Assembly (NCBI RefSeq): GCF_000420625.1
Contig: NZ_ATVH01000018.1
Location: 124,001-188,000, forward strand
Length of the DNA stretch: 64,000 nucleotides
Direction of reading: 5' to 3'
From: Fodinicurvata sediminis DSM 21159
GTDB taxonomy: Bacteria > Pseudomonadota > Alphaproteobacteria > Kiloniellales > DSM-21159
A model generated the notes under the pieces. It saw only the letters and a list, made by a program, of their open reading frames with translations, did no database searches and had not been told where the DNA came from. Shown one piece after another: positions 45,713-55,638 of the stretch (position 1 is the first letter of the stretch; every line of letters begins with the position of its first letter). The position numbers were made by a program, and so were the translations under genes.

Positions 45713-46549
45713 ATGCTTGAAGGTCTTCCAATGCCCGATTTCGAACCAGGGTGGGTGTGGCTGGCCGGAGCCGGACCGGGCGACCCTGCCTTGTTGACCC
45801 TGGCAAGTGTTCACGCACTCCGTTCAGCGGATGCGATCATTTACGATGCCTTGGTTGGAAAGGATATTCTCTCCCTGGCGGGGGACGATACGCTTCTGGA
45901 ATATGCGGGCAAGCGTGGCGGCAAACCTTCTTCCAAGCAGGTTGATATCACGCTGCGCATTATCGAACTGGCCAGAGAGAATAAACGTGTCCTGCGTTTG
46001 AAGGGGGGAGATCCCTTTGTGTTCGGGCGCGGTGGTGAAGAGGCGCTTGCTCTGGTTGATGCAGGAATACCCTTTCGCATCATCCCAGGAATTTCGGCCG
46101 GAATAGGCGGTCTGGCCTATGCAGGCATACCGGTCACGCACCGGGATACCAACAGTCTTGTGACCTTTCTGACCGGGCATGATGCAACAGGGCTGACCCC
46201 GAGTGCGATCGACTGGAAGGCTGTGGCAAAGTCCTCGCCTGTGATTGTCATGTATATGGCCTTGAAGCATCTGGCTGAAATACGCGAACGCTTGCTGGAA
46301 GGGGGAAGAAGTGCGGATGAGCCCCTGGCCATCATAAGTCAGGCCACCCTGTCGGATCAGCAGGTCCTGGAAACCACCTTGGGCGAAGCACCCAAGGCTC
46401 TTGAGGAATCGGGGATTCAACCTCCGGCCATGGTGGTGCTTGGTGAGGTGGTGCGGCTTCGCGCGGCCATGGACTGGGTGGGCGCTCTCTCTGGCCGCAA
46501 GCTGCAGGCTGATCCTCTGGGTATGCGGCAGACGAGTGATGCCGGTTGA
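45713..46549 (+). CDS. cobA: Uroporphyrinogen-III C-methyltransferase
   Basis: 278 residues from ATG 45713, preceded by AAGGAG six bases upstream; earlier ATGs at 45686 and 45656 are less likely. WLAGAGPGDPALLTL, LKGGDPFVFGRGGEEAL and PGISAGIGGLAYAGIPVTHRD identify SUMT. It adds methyls at C2 and C7 to make precorrin-2. It has no CysG-type dehydrogenase domain, so the oxidation to sirohydrochlorin needed by CbiX must be encoded elsewhere. It overlaps the cbiA start by 11 bases. Confidence 0.95.
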   Translation: MLEGLPMPDFEPGWVWLAGAGPGDPALLTLASVHALRSADAIIYDALVGKDILSLAGDDTLLEYAGKRGGKPSSKQVDITLRIIELARENKRVLRLKGGDPFVFGRGGEEALALVDAGIPFRIIPGISAGIGGLAYAGIPVTHRDTNSLVTFLTGHDATGLTPSAIDWKAVAKSSPVIVMYMALKHLAEIRERLLEGGRSADEPLAIISQATLSDQQVLETTLGEAPKALEESGIQPPAMVVLGEVVRLRAAMDWVGALSGRKLQADPLGMRQTSDAG

Positions 46550-47870
46550 ACCGCGCGGGCTGGTCATAGCGGCAACGGCCTCGGGCTCGGGCAAGACTAC
46601 GCTGACACTTGGTTTGCTGCGCGCATTGCGCCGACGCGGATTTCGTGTTTCCGGGACCAAGGTTGGTCCGGATTATATAGATCCCGCTTTTCACGCACAG
46701 GCGACAGGCCAGACTGCATATAATATGGACCCCTGGGCCATGTCGCTGGGTTTGCAGAGACAGCTTTTCAGACAGGCCGGTAAGGATAGTGAGCTGGTCC
46801 TGGTAGAAGGCGTGATGGGTCTTTTCGATGCCGCTTCCAGCGGTGTTGGCTCCACTGCGGATGTGGCAGTACAATTGGGACTGCCGATTATTCTGGTTGT
46901 TGATGTGCGTGGCCAGGCCCAATCGGTCGCAGCATTGGTGGAAGGGTTTCGCGGGCACAGGCCGGAATTGACGCTGGGCGGACTTGTGTTGAACCGCGTC
47001 GGCTCCAGTTTTCACATGGACATGCTGCGCAGTGCGCTCGAGCCTCTGGGCGTTCCGTTGCTTGGAGGCATTCCCCGCGATGAAGACCTCAAGTTGCCGA
47101 ACCGGCATCTTGGGTTGGTCCAGGCCGGGGAGCACAAGGATCTGGAAGCCTTCCTGGAAAGAGCGGCCGATCGCATGGAGCAGCATCTGGATCTGGAAGC
47201 GCTTCTACAGAATGCCGCACCTGCAAGGGGGCAAGGAACCGAGGAGGTTTCCTCCCGGGATCTGCCGGACCCACCTGGTCAGACGGTTTCCGTTGCGCGT
47301 GACGCCTGCTTTTCATTCTTGTACCCGCATTTGCTTCACCATTGGCGAAAGGCGGGTGCCGAGTTGCACTTTTTCTCGCCACTGGAAAATGAGCCCCCCA
47401 GGTGGGACGCTGACGCAATCTACCTTCCGGGAGGTTATCCCGAGCTTCATGCCGAAGGCCTCAGCCAAGCCAAACGCTTTCGTGCGGGCATGGTAGATGC
47501 GGAAGAAAGAGGTGTCTTCATCTACGGGGAATGCGGTGGATATATGACGTTGGGGGATTGCCTGACTGATGACAAGGGACGGGCGTTTCCGATGCTGGGG
47601 CTTTTGCCCTTGCACACCTCGTTTGAACGGCCGCGATTGCATCTTGGCTATCGCCAGCTTCGTACCTGTCAGCCCATGCCGTTCTGGAAAACGTCCGGCC
47701 ATGACCTGGCGGGACATGAATTCCATTACGCAAGCACGGTCGAAAGCGGTCCGGCCGCTTCGCTGTTTCAGGTATGGGATGCACGTGGAGGTCAACGCGC
47801 CGATGCAGGGCTTGTCAGAGGCTCGGTTGCCGGGTCTTTTCTGCATCTGATCAGCGGGTATCCTGGGTGA
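46539..47870 (+). CDS. cbiA: Cobyrinate a,c-diamide synthase
   Basis: 443 residues from ATG 46539. An ATP-binding DTBS-like domain (LVIAATASGSGKTTLTLG, GTKVGPDYIDPAFHAQATG) is followed by a class I glutamine amidotransferase-like domain (about 245-440) with the nucleophilic cysteine in FIYGECGGYMTLG. It amidates the a and c side chains using glutamine; CobB and CbiA are the aerobic and anaerobic names. It is the last corrin gene in the window; later steps (CbiP, CbiB, CobO and others) lie elsewhere. Confidence 0.95.
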   Translation: MPVEPRGLVIAATASGSGKTTLTLGLLRALRRRGFRVSGTKVGPDYIDPAFHAQATGQTAYNMDPWAMSLGLQRQLFRQAGKDSELVLVEGVMGLFDAASSGVGSTADVAVQLGLPIILVVDVRGQAQSVAALVEGFRGHRPELTLGGLVLNRVGSSFHMDMLRSALEPLGVPLLGGIPRDEDLKLPNRHLGLVQAGEHKDLEAFLERAADRMEQHLDLEALLQNAAPARGQGTEEVSSRDLPDPPGQTVSVARDACFSFLYPHLLHHWRKAGAELHFFSPLENEPPRWDADAIYLPGGYPELHAEGLSQAKRFRAGMVDAEERGVFIYGECGGYMTLGDCLTDDKGRAFPMLGLLPLHTSFERPRLHLGYRQLRTCQPMPFWKTSGHDLAGHEFHYASTVESGPAASLFQVWDARGGQRADAGLVRGSVAGSFLHLISGYPG

Positions 47871-48103
47871 GATTTCATCACTCTGGCTGATCGGGAAATA
47901 TATAACACTTCATGATTGTTCTTTCTTGAAGATTGTTTCCTTTAAGGTGGCGGGTCAAAATCCAGGCTGACAACGCAAAAGACTCTGTGCCATGCTGACT
48001 TCAAAGCCTTGTCCAATCGGCATGTGACCGGTTGTGGAAAGCGAATAATGCAATTATCAAAGCGGCTTTGGATAAGACGTTAACAGGGAGAAGGATAGTT
48101 AGG

Positions 48104-49687
48104 ATGCAAACAAGAAAATTGTTGATGAGCTTGGTTCTGGGGAGCGGCCTGGCATTGGCCTCTGCTGCTCAGGCCGAGACCCTGCGCTGGGCCAGTCAGG
48201 GTGATGCACTGACCCTGGATCCACATGCCCAGAACGAGGGACCGACCAATACAATGTCCCTTCACCTGCACGACCCCCTTGTGCTGCGGGCCAACGACAT
48301 GTCGATCGAGCCCGGTCTGGCAACCTCCTGGGAAGCGGTGGAGGAAACCGTCTGGGAATTCAAAATTCGTGAAGGGGTCACCTTCCATGACGGATCTGAC
48401 TTCACGGCGGAAGACGTGGCCTTTTCGCTGAATCGAGCAGGCACCGAACCGTCGGATTTCCGCAATTACATCTCCTCCATCGAAGAGGTGGAGGTCGTCG
48501 ATGACACGACGGTCCATATCCACACTTCAGGGCCCAATCCGATCCTGCCACAGCAGCTGACGCAGATCTCCATGATGAGCAAGGCCTGGTCGGAAGAGAA
48601 TGACGTGGAGACAGCCCAGGACTATGCAAGCGGAGAAGAGAACTTTGCCGTTCGCAATGCCATGGGGACTGGTCCTTACAAGCTGGAATCCCGTGAAGGG
48701 GACGTACGTACTGTTCTGGTTCGCAATGACGACTACTGGGGCATGGATGACTACCCAATGGAGGTCGAACGTATCGTCTATACCCCGATTTCTTCTGATT
48801 CGACACGCGTCGCCGCGCTGCTTTCGGGTGAATTGGACTTTGTCCTGGATCCGCCGGTTCAGGACCTGGAGCGCCTGGAAGAAGAAGGTGATATCAATAT
48901 CGAGCAGGGCGAGGAGAATCGGACGATCTTCCTTGGCTTGAACCTGCGCGAGGAAGACAGCGAGTACGACAACGTCGAAGGCGAAAACCCGATGGCTGAC
49001 AAGCGCGTGCGCGAAGCCATGTATCATGCCATCGATGCGGATACCATCCAGCGTGTGGTGATGCGCGGGCGTTCCGTGCCGACCGGGACGATTGCACCGC
49101 CGTTTATCGACGGCTATCCCGAAGAGCTCGATGAGCGTCTTGCCTTCGATCAGGAACGTGCACGTGAACTACTGGCGGAAGCTGGCTACGAGGATGGATT
49201 TGAGATTACGCTGCATTGCCCCAATGACCGCTATATCAATGACGAAGCCATATGTCAGGCTGTGGCCGGGATGCTGGGGCAAATCGATATAACGGTCGAT
49301 CTGAATTCCCAGACCCGCAGTCTCCACTTCCAGGACATCGGCAATCGCGAGACCGGCTTCTACCTGCTGGGTTGGGGCGTACCGACTTTCGACAGCGAGT
49401 ACGTTTTCAACTATCTCTATCACACCGATGATGGTCAGCGCGGGTCCTGGAATGCGACGGGCTTTTCGAACGATCGCATGGACGAGTTGGTACAGCAGAT
49501 GGGAACGGAAGTTGATGAGGAAACTCGCAACGAGATGATCGCCGAAGCCTGGGAGATTGCTCAGTCGGAGGTGGTTTACATTCCGATTCACCTTCAGGTG
49601 CTGAACTGGGCGACACGTGAGGGGGTCAACGTACCCTTGAGGGCCGACAACCAGCCTCACATGGCCACAGCGAGCTTTGACGACTGA
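48104..49687 (+). CDS. ABC transporter substrate-binding protein, family 5 (peptide/nickel type)
   Basis: 527 residues from ATG 48104, preceded by AAGG and GGGAG sites. A signal peptide ends near SAAQAETLRW. The mature protein is an SBP_bac_5: WASQGDALTLDPHAQNEG, the TFHDGSDFTAEDVAFSLNR signature and PVQDLERLEEEG. Ligands in this family include di- and oligopeptides, nickel and opines; sequence alone does not decide. First gene of a five-gene importer operon; about 230 bases of non-coding DNA separate it from cbiA. Confidence 0.9.
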   Translation: MQTRKLLMSLVLGSGLALASAAQAETLRWASQGDALTLDPHAQNEGPTNTMSLHLHDPLVLRANDMSIEPGLATSWEAVEETVWEFKIREGVTFHDGSDFTAEDVAFSLNRAGTEPSDFRNYISSIEEVEVVDDTTVHIHTSGPNPILPQQLTQISMMSKAWSEENDVETAQDYASGEENFAVRNAMGTGPYKLESREGDVRTVLVRNDDYWGMDDYPMEVERIVYTPISSDSTRVAALLSGELDFVLDPPVQDLERLEEEGDINIEQGEENRTIFLGLNLREEDSEYDNVEGENPMADKRVREAMYHAIDADTIQRVVMRGRSVPTGTIAPPFIDGYPEELDERLAFDQERARELLAEAGYEDGFEITLHCPNDRYINDEAICQAVAGMLGQIDITVDLNSQTRSLHFQDIGNRETGFYLLGWGVPTFDSEYVFNYLYHTDDGQRGSWNATGFSNDRMDELVQQMGTEVDEETRNEMIAEAWEIAQSEVVYIPIHLQVLNWATREGVNVPLRADNQPHMATASFDD

Positions 49688-49707
49688 AACGCGCTCTTTG
49701 GAATGAT

Positions 49708-49739
49708 CCCACCGGAACCGGCAAGACCGGTCCCGGTGG
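49708..49739 (+). promoter_or_regulatory. Intercistronic hairpin after the binding-protein gene
   Basis: CCACCGGAACCGG (49709-49721) pairs with CCGGTCCCGGTGG (49726-49738) apart from one A-C mismatch, around a four-base loop. Such hairpins between the binding-protein and permease genes commonly stabilise the upstream mRNA or attenuate read-through, giving excess binding protein. No T-run follows. Confidence 0.55.
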
Positions 49740-49780
49740 AATTCCAGTCACCTGACCTCCAGCGTATCGCGGTTCCGTAG

Positions 49781-50770
49781 ATGCTTGCCTTCATAGTACG
49801 CCGCCTCTTGCAGTCCATTGTGGTCATGCTGGTGGTCGCCCTGATTGCCTTCAGTCTGTTCAATTTCGTGGGCGATCCCATCAACAACATGGTGGGGCAA
49901 GAGGCCACGACGGAGCAGCGTGCGGAGCTGCGCGAAAGACTGGGCCTGAACGATCCAATTCCCGTCCAGTTTCTCCGCTTTGTGGGCAATGCGGCGCAGG
50001 GGGAGTTCGGCATATCCTATCGCACAGCCCGTCCGGTTGCGGATCTGATAGCCGAACGCTTGCCGGCCACTATCGAGTTGGCCGTGACCTCTGCGGCTTT
50101 CGCGCTGTCCCTTGGAATCGTGCTTGGGGTGTACTCTGCGCTCAATCGCTATGGCTGGACCAGCCGCTTTGTCATGACGGCCTCGCTGATCGGCGTGTCA
50201 CTGCCGACCTTCCTGATCGGCATACTGTTAATCTGGATATTTGCCGTGAACCTTCAGTGGCTGCCGTCCTATGGACGGGGTGAGGTTGTTGATCTGGGCG
50301 GTTGGCGGACAGGCTTTCTGACCCTGAGTGGCCTGCAGGCTTTGATCTTACCGGCCGTGACCCTGGGATTGTACCAGCTGACCCTCATCATGCGGCTTGT
50401 GCGTGCGGAAATGCTCGAGGTGCTGCGGACGGACTACATAAAGTTCGCGCGTGCGCGTGGCCTGAGCAATCGTGCGGTCAACTTCGGCCATGCCCTGAAG
50501 AATACTTTGGTACCAGTGATCACCATCACGGGCCTGCAACTGGGTTCCATCATTGCTTTTGCGATCATTACCGAAACGGTCTTCCAGTGGCCGGGAGTAG
50601 GGCTGTTGTTCATAATTGCCATCCGGTTTGTCGATATACCGGTCATGGCAGCTTATCTGATCCTGATTGCTCTGTTCTTCGTGATCATCAACCTGATTGT
50701 CGACCTTTTGTATTACATCGTGGACCCGCGCTTGCGAGTGGAAACGCCTGCAGCGCGAACCGCTGCCTGA
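49781..50770 (+). CDS. ABC transporter permease, DppB/OppB type
   Basis: 329 residues. It has an N-terminal TM helix (FIVRRLLQSIVVMLVVALIAFSLF region), a periplasmic segment with GLNDPIPVQFLRF, and five further helices. The EAA loop (EMLEVLRTDYIKFARARGLSNRAV) and LGSIIAFAIITETVFQWPGVG are typical of DppB-type permeases. It pairs with the next gene as the membrane channel of the importer. Confidence 0.92.
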   Translation: MLAFIVRRLLQSIVVMLVVALIAFSLFNFVGDPINNMVGQEATTEQRAELRERLGLNDPIPVQFLRFVGNAAQGEFGISYRTARPVADLIAERLPATIELAVTSAAFALSLGIVLGVYSALNRYGWTSRFVMTASLIGVSLPTFLIGILLIWIFAVNLQWLPSYGRGEVVDLGGWRTGFLTLSGLQALILPAVTLGLYQLTLIMRLVRAEMLEVLRTDYIKFARARGLSNRAVNFGHALKNTLVPVITITGLQLGSIIAFAIITETVFQWPGVGLLFIIAIRFVDIPVMAAYLILIALFFVIINLIVDLLYYIVDPRLRVETPAARTAA

Positions 50771-50782
50771 GGGAGAGTCGCA

Positions 50783-51775
50783 ATGGGTGCTTCACAATCC
50801 AACAGCCAGCAGAGTCCGCTGAACAGCCGGCAGGGCCAAAGTGGTACTGCTGATGAGAAGCCCCATGGGCTGCTATATCGATTTTTCGACAGTGATATCT
50901 GGCACAGTTTTTCGCATTCGCCGATCACGGTGCTTTCCGCGATCATAACCTTGCTGTTCTTTCTGGCGGCCATCTTCGCACCTCTCATCGCACCCTATAC
51001 GCCTTTCCATGCGGGATCCCTGCACCTTATGGACGGCTTCACGCCTCCGTTCGAAGAAGGCATGAGCGGGAACTTCTATGTTTTTGGAACTGATGATCAG
51101 GGGCGCGATGTCTTCTCGGCTATCATTTACGGGGCGCGCATCTCCTTGCTTGTAGGCTTCTGCGCCGTTCTCTTTGCCATGGTTCTTGGTGTGACCCTGG
51201 GCCTGATCGCGGGCTATCGTGGCGGTTGGGTCGATACGATCATCATGCGCATTGCCGATGTGCAGTTGAGCTTTCCTGCCATTCTGGTTGCGCTTCTGAT
51301 TTTCGGCCTGGCCAAGGCCATGATTCCCCGTGAATACCAGGAAAACATGGCGATTTACGTTCTGATCATATCCATCGGGTTGTCCGACTGGGTACAATAC
51401 GCCCGTACGGTGCGCGGGACCACGATGGTCGAGAAGAACCGTGAATACGTGCTAGCCGCGCGGGTCATTGGTGTTCGACCGGCTGTCATCCTGTTCCGTC
51501 ATGTCTTGCCGAATGTGATGGGGTCCGTGCTGGTGATCGCCACGATTGGCCTGGCCCTGGCCATCATAGCCGAAGCGACGCTGTCTTTTCTGGGTGTGGG
51601 GGTGCCACCGACGACACCTTCGCTTGGAACCCTGATTCGCATTGGCAATGATTTCCTTTTTTCCGGTGAGTGGTGGATCACCATCTTTCCCGGAATCGCG
51701 CTGATCATGCTTGCCCTATCGGTGAACCTGCTGGGTGACTGGTTGCGCGATGCCTTGAATCCGAAGTTGAGATGA
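50783..51775 (+). CDS. ABC transporter permease, DppC/OppC type
   Basis: 330 residues. A hydrophilic N-terminus of about 45 residues is followed by six TM helices. FGTDDQGRDVFSAIIYGARISL and the EAA loop VEKNREYVLAARVIGVRPAVILFRHVLPN are typical of DppC-like permeases. It lies 12 bases after the DppB-type gene, and its stop overlaps the DppD-type start (ATGATG). Confidence 0.92.
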   Translation: MGASQSNSQQSPLNSRQGQSGTADEKPHGLLYRFFDSDIWHSFSHSPITVLSAIITLLFFLAAIFAPLIAPYTPFHAGSLHLMDGFTPPFEEGMSGNFYVFGTDDQGRDVFSAIIYGARISLLVGFCAVLFAMVLGVTLGLIAGYRGGWVDTIIMRIADVQLSFPAILVALLIFGLAKAMIPREYQENMAIYVLIISIGLSDWVQYARTVRGTTMVEKNREYVLAARVIGVRPAVILFRHVLPNVMGSVLVIATIGLALAIIAEATLSFLGVGVPPTTPSLGTLIRIGNDFLFSGEWWITIFPGIALIMLALSVNLLGDWLRDALNPKLR

Positions 51776-52788
51776 TGGCCCAGACAGATTCATCCGAAAC
51801 GCCGCTCCTTGAGGTCCTCAACCTGCGTGTCGAATTCCCGACACGGCGTGGAACGCTGGTTGCAGTTGATGATATCTCCTTTGATATCAAACCCGGCGAG
51901 GTGCTGGGGGTGGTTGGCGAGTCCGGTGCGGGAAAGTCCCTGACGGGCACGGCCGTAATTAACCTGCTAGAACCTCCAGGGCACATTGCGGATGGGCAGG
52001 TGCGCCTGAAAGGACAGCGTATCGATAACCTGCCGCAGGAGAAGCTGCGCCATATCCGTGGACGCCAGATCGGTATGGTGTTCCAGGATCCACTGACTAG
52101 CCTGAATCCACTCTACACTGTGGGGTATCAGTTAGTGGAAACGATCCGTACGCACCTGGACATGAGTGAAAGCCAGGCGCGCAAGCGCGGAATCGAATTA
52201 CTTACCGAAGTGGGGATTTCCGCGCCGGAAGATCGGATTGACCAGTATCCGCATCAGTTCTCTGGTGGAATGCGCCAGCGGATCGTCATTGCGCTGGCCG
52301 TTTGTGCCAATCCTTCGCTGATCATTGCCGACGAACCCACAACAGCTCTGGATGTCTCGATTCAGGCACAGATCATCGACCTTCTGAAGCGTCTGTGTCG
52401 TGAGCAGGGGACGGCCGTGATGCTGATAACCCACGATATGGGCGTTATTGCGGAGACAGCGGATCGAGTGGCCGTGATGTATGCAGGACGGCTGGCAGAA
52501 GTGGGCCCTGTCCAGAAAGTGATCAAACAGCCATATCACCCCTATACAAAAGGCCTGATGGGGGCCATCCCAACAGTCGGGCAGAAACTGGAGCGTCTGA
52601 CACAGATCGATGGCGCCATGCCGCGTTTGACGGAAATTCCACCGGGGTGCGCCTTCCATCCGCGCTGTCCCAAGGCCTTCGAACGTTGTTTTGTGGAACG
52701 ACCGGAGCCGATAGAGGTCGAGGATTCCAAGGTGGCCTGCTGGCTGTACGATGAAGAACCGGCCCTGTCAGGAGAAAGTGATCGATGA
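51772..52788 (+). CDS. ABC transporter ATPase, DppD/OppD type
   Basis: 338 residues with Walker A GESGAGKSLTG, signature FSGGMRQRIVIALAV, Walker B LIIADEPTTALDV and H-loop LITHDMGV. The C-terminal oligopeptide-transporter extension has the PxGCxFHPRCPKAFERC cysteines, which in DppD/OppD proteins can carry an iron-sulfur cluster. Its stop overlaps the DppF-type start (ATGA). Confidence 0.93.
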   Translation: MMAQTDSSETPLLEVLNLRVEFPTRRGTLVAVDDISFDIKPGEVLGVVGESGAGKSLTGTAVINLLEPPGHIADGQVRLKGQRIDNLPQEKLRHIRGRQIGMVFQDPLTSLNPLYTVGYQLVETIRTHLDMSESQARKRGIELLTEVGISAPEDRIDQYPHQFSGGMRQRIVIALAVCANPSLIIADEPTTALDVSIQAQIIDLLKRLCREQGTAVMLITHDMGVIAETADRVAVMYAGRLAEVGPVQKVIKQPYHPYTKGLMGAIPTVGQKLERLTQIDGAMPRLTEIPPGCAFHPRCPKAFERCFVERPEPIEVEDSKVACWLYDEEPALSGESDR

Positions 52789-53858
52789 CGGATGTGCTCC
52801 AGGACAAGAGACCATCAGTCCAGCCGTCCGGTCCGCTTGTGTCCGTACAGGGGCTGTCTAAGTACTTTGATGTTTCCCCGCCTTACCTGACCCGCCTTCT
52901 GCAGGGGCGTCCCCGCCGCACGCTGCGTGCTGTGGAAGACGTAAGCCTCGACATACCGCATGGCAGCACCTTCAGCCTGGTTGGAGAGTCGGGCTGTGGA
53001 AAATCAACGATGGCGCGTCTTCTGGTGGGGCTCTATCAGCCGACCGAGGGAGAAATCTACTTTGATGGAAACGCCGTGTCCCAATTGAAGACACGGCGCC
53101 AGAAGGCGGACTTCCAGCGTCGCATACAGATCATTTTCCAGGACCCCTATGCCAGTCTGAACCCAAGATGGCGCGTCCGGGATATCATTGCCGAGCCGAT
53201 CCGCACGCACCGATTGCTTCCGGAAGGAGCGCCTCTACGCAAGCGTATCGCCGAATTGCTTGATCATGTTGGTTTTTCGGACAAGGACGGCGAAAAGTAC
53301 CCGCACGAATTCTCGGGTGGCCAGAGACAGCGTATCTCCATTGCCAGGGCTCTGGCGGGAGACCCCGAGTTCCTGGTTTGTGACGAGCCTACGTCGGCAC
53401 TGGATGTATCTGTCCAGGCACAGATCCTGAACCTGATGAAGGACCTGCAGAAGGAACTTGGCCTGACCTATCTTTTCATCAGTCATGACCTGGCGGTGGT
53501 CTCACATATTTCTGACTATCTTGGTGTGATGTATCTGGGACGCCTCGTGGAGTCCGGGGAAGCCAGTGATGTCTTCAATCATCCACAGCATCCCTATACA
53601 AGGATGCTGCTCGATGCCATCCCGGACCTTGAGATGTCCGGTCGCAAGCGGATCCCCGTTGCCGGAGAGGTCCCAAGCCCAATGTCGCCGCCATCTGGCT
53701 GTCATTTCCATCCGCGTTGCCCCTTCGCGGATGCGCGTTGTCAGAAGGAAGTGCCTGAAATCACTGAGTCACGGAATGTGCGTGTACGCTGTCATGCCGT
53801 AGAGGAACAGCGCCTGACACCAGAGGTTCTGGCTGCCGCAGCCGCAGCTCGTTCCTGA
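52785..53858 (+). CDS. ABC transporter ATPase, DppF/OppF type
   Basis: 357 residues. Walker [14 protein letters not shown], signature [15 protein letters not shown], Walker [15 protein letters not shown]-loop FISHDLAV, and the C-terminal [17 protein letters not shown] extension. It forms the ATPase heterodimer with the preceding gene product. It is the last gene of the importer operon; 121 bases separate it from the degP-type gene. Confidence 0.93.
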   Translation: MTDVLQDKRPSVQPSGPLVSVQGLSKYFDVSPPYLTRLLQGRPRRTLRAVEDVSLDIPHGSTFSLVGESGCGKSTMARLLVGLYQPTEGEIYFDGNAVSQLKTRRQKADFQRRIQIIFQDPYASLNPRWRVRDIIAEPIRTHRLLPEGAPLRKRIAELLDHVGFSDKDGEKYPHEFSGGQRQRISIARALAGDPEFLVCDEPTSALDVSVQAQILNLMKDLQKELGLTYLFISHDLAVVSHISDYLGVMYLGRLVESGEASDVFNHPQHPYTRMLLDAIPDLEMSGRKRIPVAGEVPSPMSPPSGCHFHPRCPFADARCQKEVPEITESRNVRVRCHAVEEQRLTPEVLAAAAAARS

Positions 53859-53979
53859 TGGGCTATATCTGCGCAGGCGCAAAGATGAACGATTTGTAAT
53901 CTGCACGACACGGCCTTGTTAGGTGGCATGCGCTAGAAATTAGGGGCATTGCTCAGGAGTACCTAGGAGGTCCCTTTTT

Positions 53980-55470
53980 ATGTCACTTGCGATCAAGTCA
54001 CTCAAGGCACCAGCAGCTGCCCTAGTTACGGGTAGTTTTCTGGTTTGGTCGGCGGTGGCGCAGGCAGCGTCACCGCCCGACAGTTTTGCCGATCTGGCTG
54101 AGGAAGTCAGTCCGGCTGTTGTAAACATTTCGTCCACACGAGCACCGGACGAGGACAATGGTCCCCGTTCACGCGATTCTCTTCCCTTCGATCTGCCGCC
54201 CGGTTCTCCCTTCGAGGATTTCTTTCGGCAGTTCGAGGAACACTTCAAGGGCATGCGCCCGCAACAGCATCAGGCCCGTCCCGCTACAAGCCTGGGCTCC
54301 GGTTTCATCATTGATGCCGAAGGTTACGTGGTTACGAACAACCATGTGATCGACAAGGCGGATGATATCCGCGTCAAGCTGTCCGATGGTCGCGATCTGG
54401 AGGCCGAGGTGATCGGCCGCGACCCGAAGACCGACTTGGCACTGCTGAAGATCTCATCCGATAAGGACCTGCCCCACGTCACCATGGGCGATTCCGACGA
54501 CGTTCGCGTCGGCGACTGGGTGATGGCAGTAGGTAATCCCTTTGGTCTTGGAGGGTCCGTCACGGCCGGCATCATCTCGGCGCGTAGCCGGGACATTAAC
54601 GCTGGCCCCTATGATGATTTTCTCCAGACGGATGCAGCCATCAACCGTGGCAATTCCGGTGGCCCCATGTTCAACATGGACGGAGATGTGATCGGCATTA
54701 GCACGGCGATTTTCTCACCCTCCGGCGGATCAGTTGGGATCGGCTTTGCCATCCCTTCCAATCTAGCGAGTGATGTGATCACCCAGCTTCGTGAAAAGGG
54801 TGAAGTCGAACGTGGTTGGCTCGGTGTCCGTATCCAGCAGGTTACGCCTGAACTGGCGGAAGGCCTAAGCCTGGATGAGGAGAAGGGTGCGCTGGTTGCC
54901 AGTGTTGAATCCGATGGACCGGCCGATCGTGCCGGAATCCGTACCGGTGATGTCATCCTGGAATTTGACGGTGAGGACGTCGAGCGTATGCGTGATCTGC
55001 CGCGTCTTGTGGCTGCAGTAAGTGCAGGCCAGGACGTTGAGATCGTGGTTTGGCGTGACGGCGAAGAAGAAACGCTGAATGCCACCATAGCCGAACAGAC
55101 TGAAGAGAGTATGGCGGCCTTTGGTGGATCCCGCAGTCAGCCAGGCAGTGATGATGACATGGAGCGCAGTCTCGACCGCTTAGGTGCGTCGCTCTCCAGC
55201 CTGGACAAGGAAACCAGGAACCGTCTCGGCCTTCCGGAAGATATGTCCGGTGTGGTGGTGACCGATGTTGATCCTGACGGTCGTGCTGCTGCCCAAGGGC
55301 TCGCTCCAGGAGATGTCATCGAGCAGGTGGATGGGCAGGAAGTCGCCAGCCCGAATGATGTGGCGGAACGTCTGGAACAAGCAGAACGTGATGGCAAGAA
55401 GACCGTGGTCCTGCTTGTCGAGCGTGAAGGCAGCCCGCTGTTCCTTGGATTCCGTCTGGGCGACGCCTGA
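53980..55470 (+). CDS. degP: DegP/HtrA-family periplasmic serine protease
   Basis: 496 residues, preceded by AGGAGG eight bases upstream. A signal peptide ends near VAQAASPP. The trypsin-like domain has the catalytic triad H122 (VVTNNHVID), D152 (PKTDLALLKI) and S226 (RGNSGGPMF), so it should be active. Two PDZ domains follow (about 275-370 and 390-490; GWLGVRIQQVTPELAEGL, VVTDVDPDGRAAAQGLAPGDVI). It degrades or refolds misfolded envelope proteins. It is followed by a two-component pair and then an hsp20 gene, which suggests a stress-response cluster. Confidence 0.95.
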   Translation: MSLAIKSLKAPAAALVTGSFLVWSAVAQAASPPDSFADLAEEVSPAVVNISSTRAPDEDNGPRSRDSLPFDLPPGSPFEDFFRQFEEHFKGMRPQQHQARPATSLGSGFIIDAEGYVVTNNHVIDKADDIRVKLSDGRDLEAEVIGRDPKTDLALLKISSDKDLPHVTMGDSDDVRVGDWVMAVGNPFGLGGSVTAGIISARSRDINAGPYDDFLQTDAAINRGNSGGPMFNMDGDVIGISTAIFSPSGGSVGIGFAIPSNLASDVITQLREKGEVERGWLGVRIQQVTPELAEGLSLDEEKGALVASVESDGPADRAGIRTGDVILEFDGEDVERMRDLPRLVAAVSAGQDVEIVVWRDGEEETLNATIAEQTEESMAAFGGSRSQPGSDDDMERSLDRLGASLSSLDKETRNRLGLPEDMSGVVVTDVDPDGRAAAQGLAPGDVIEQVDGQEVASPNDVAERLEQAERDGKKTVVLLVEREGSPLFLGFRLGDA

Positions 55471-55638
55471 CAGCCGCGGTCTCTCCTTCACCGCGGTTCT
55501 TCTGCCGAAGTCGGTTTCTCCCCTGGACCGGCTTCGGCCTACCTCGACGGCGCGCCGGATCTTTCATCCTGGCGCGTCGTCGCTTTATACTCCCGTCAAA
55601 CAACTTCACGATGAATACATTCGGAAAGGATGGTTTCG

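Noticed and set aside
43834-45720. A 628-codon open frame antisense to cobK and cbiD
   Set aside because: The opposite strand encodes two well-recognised corrin enzymes with good starts; the long frame is a compositional shadow.
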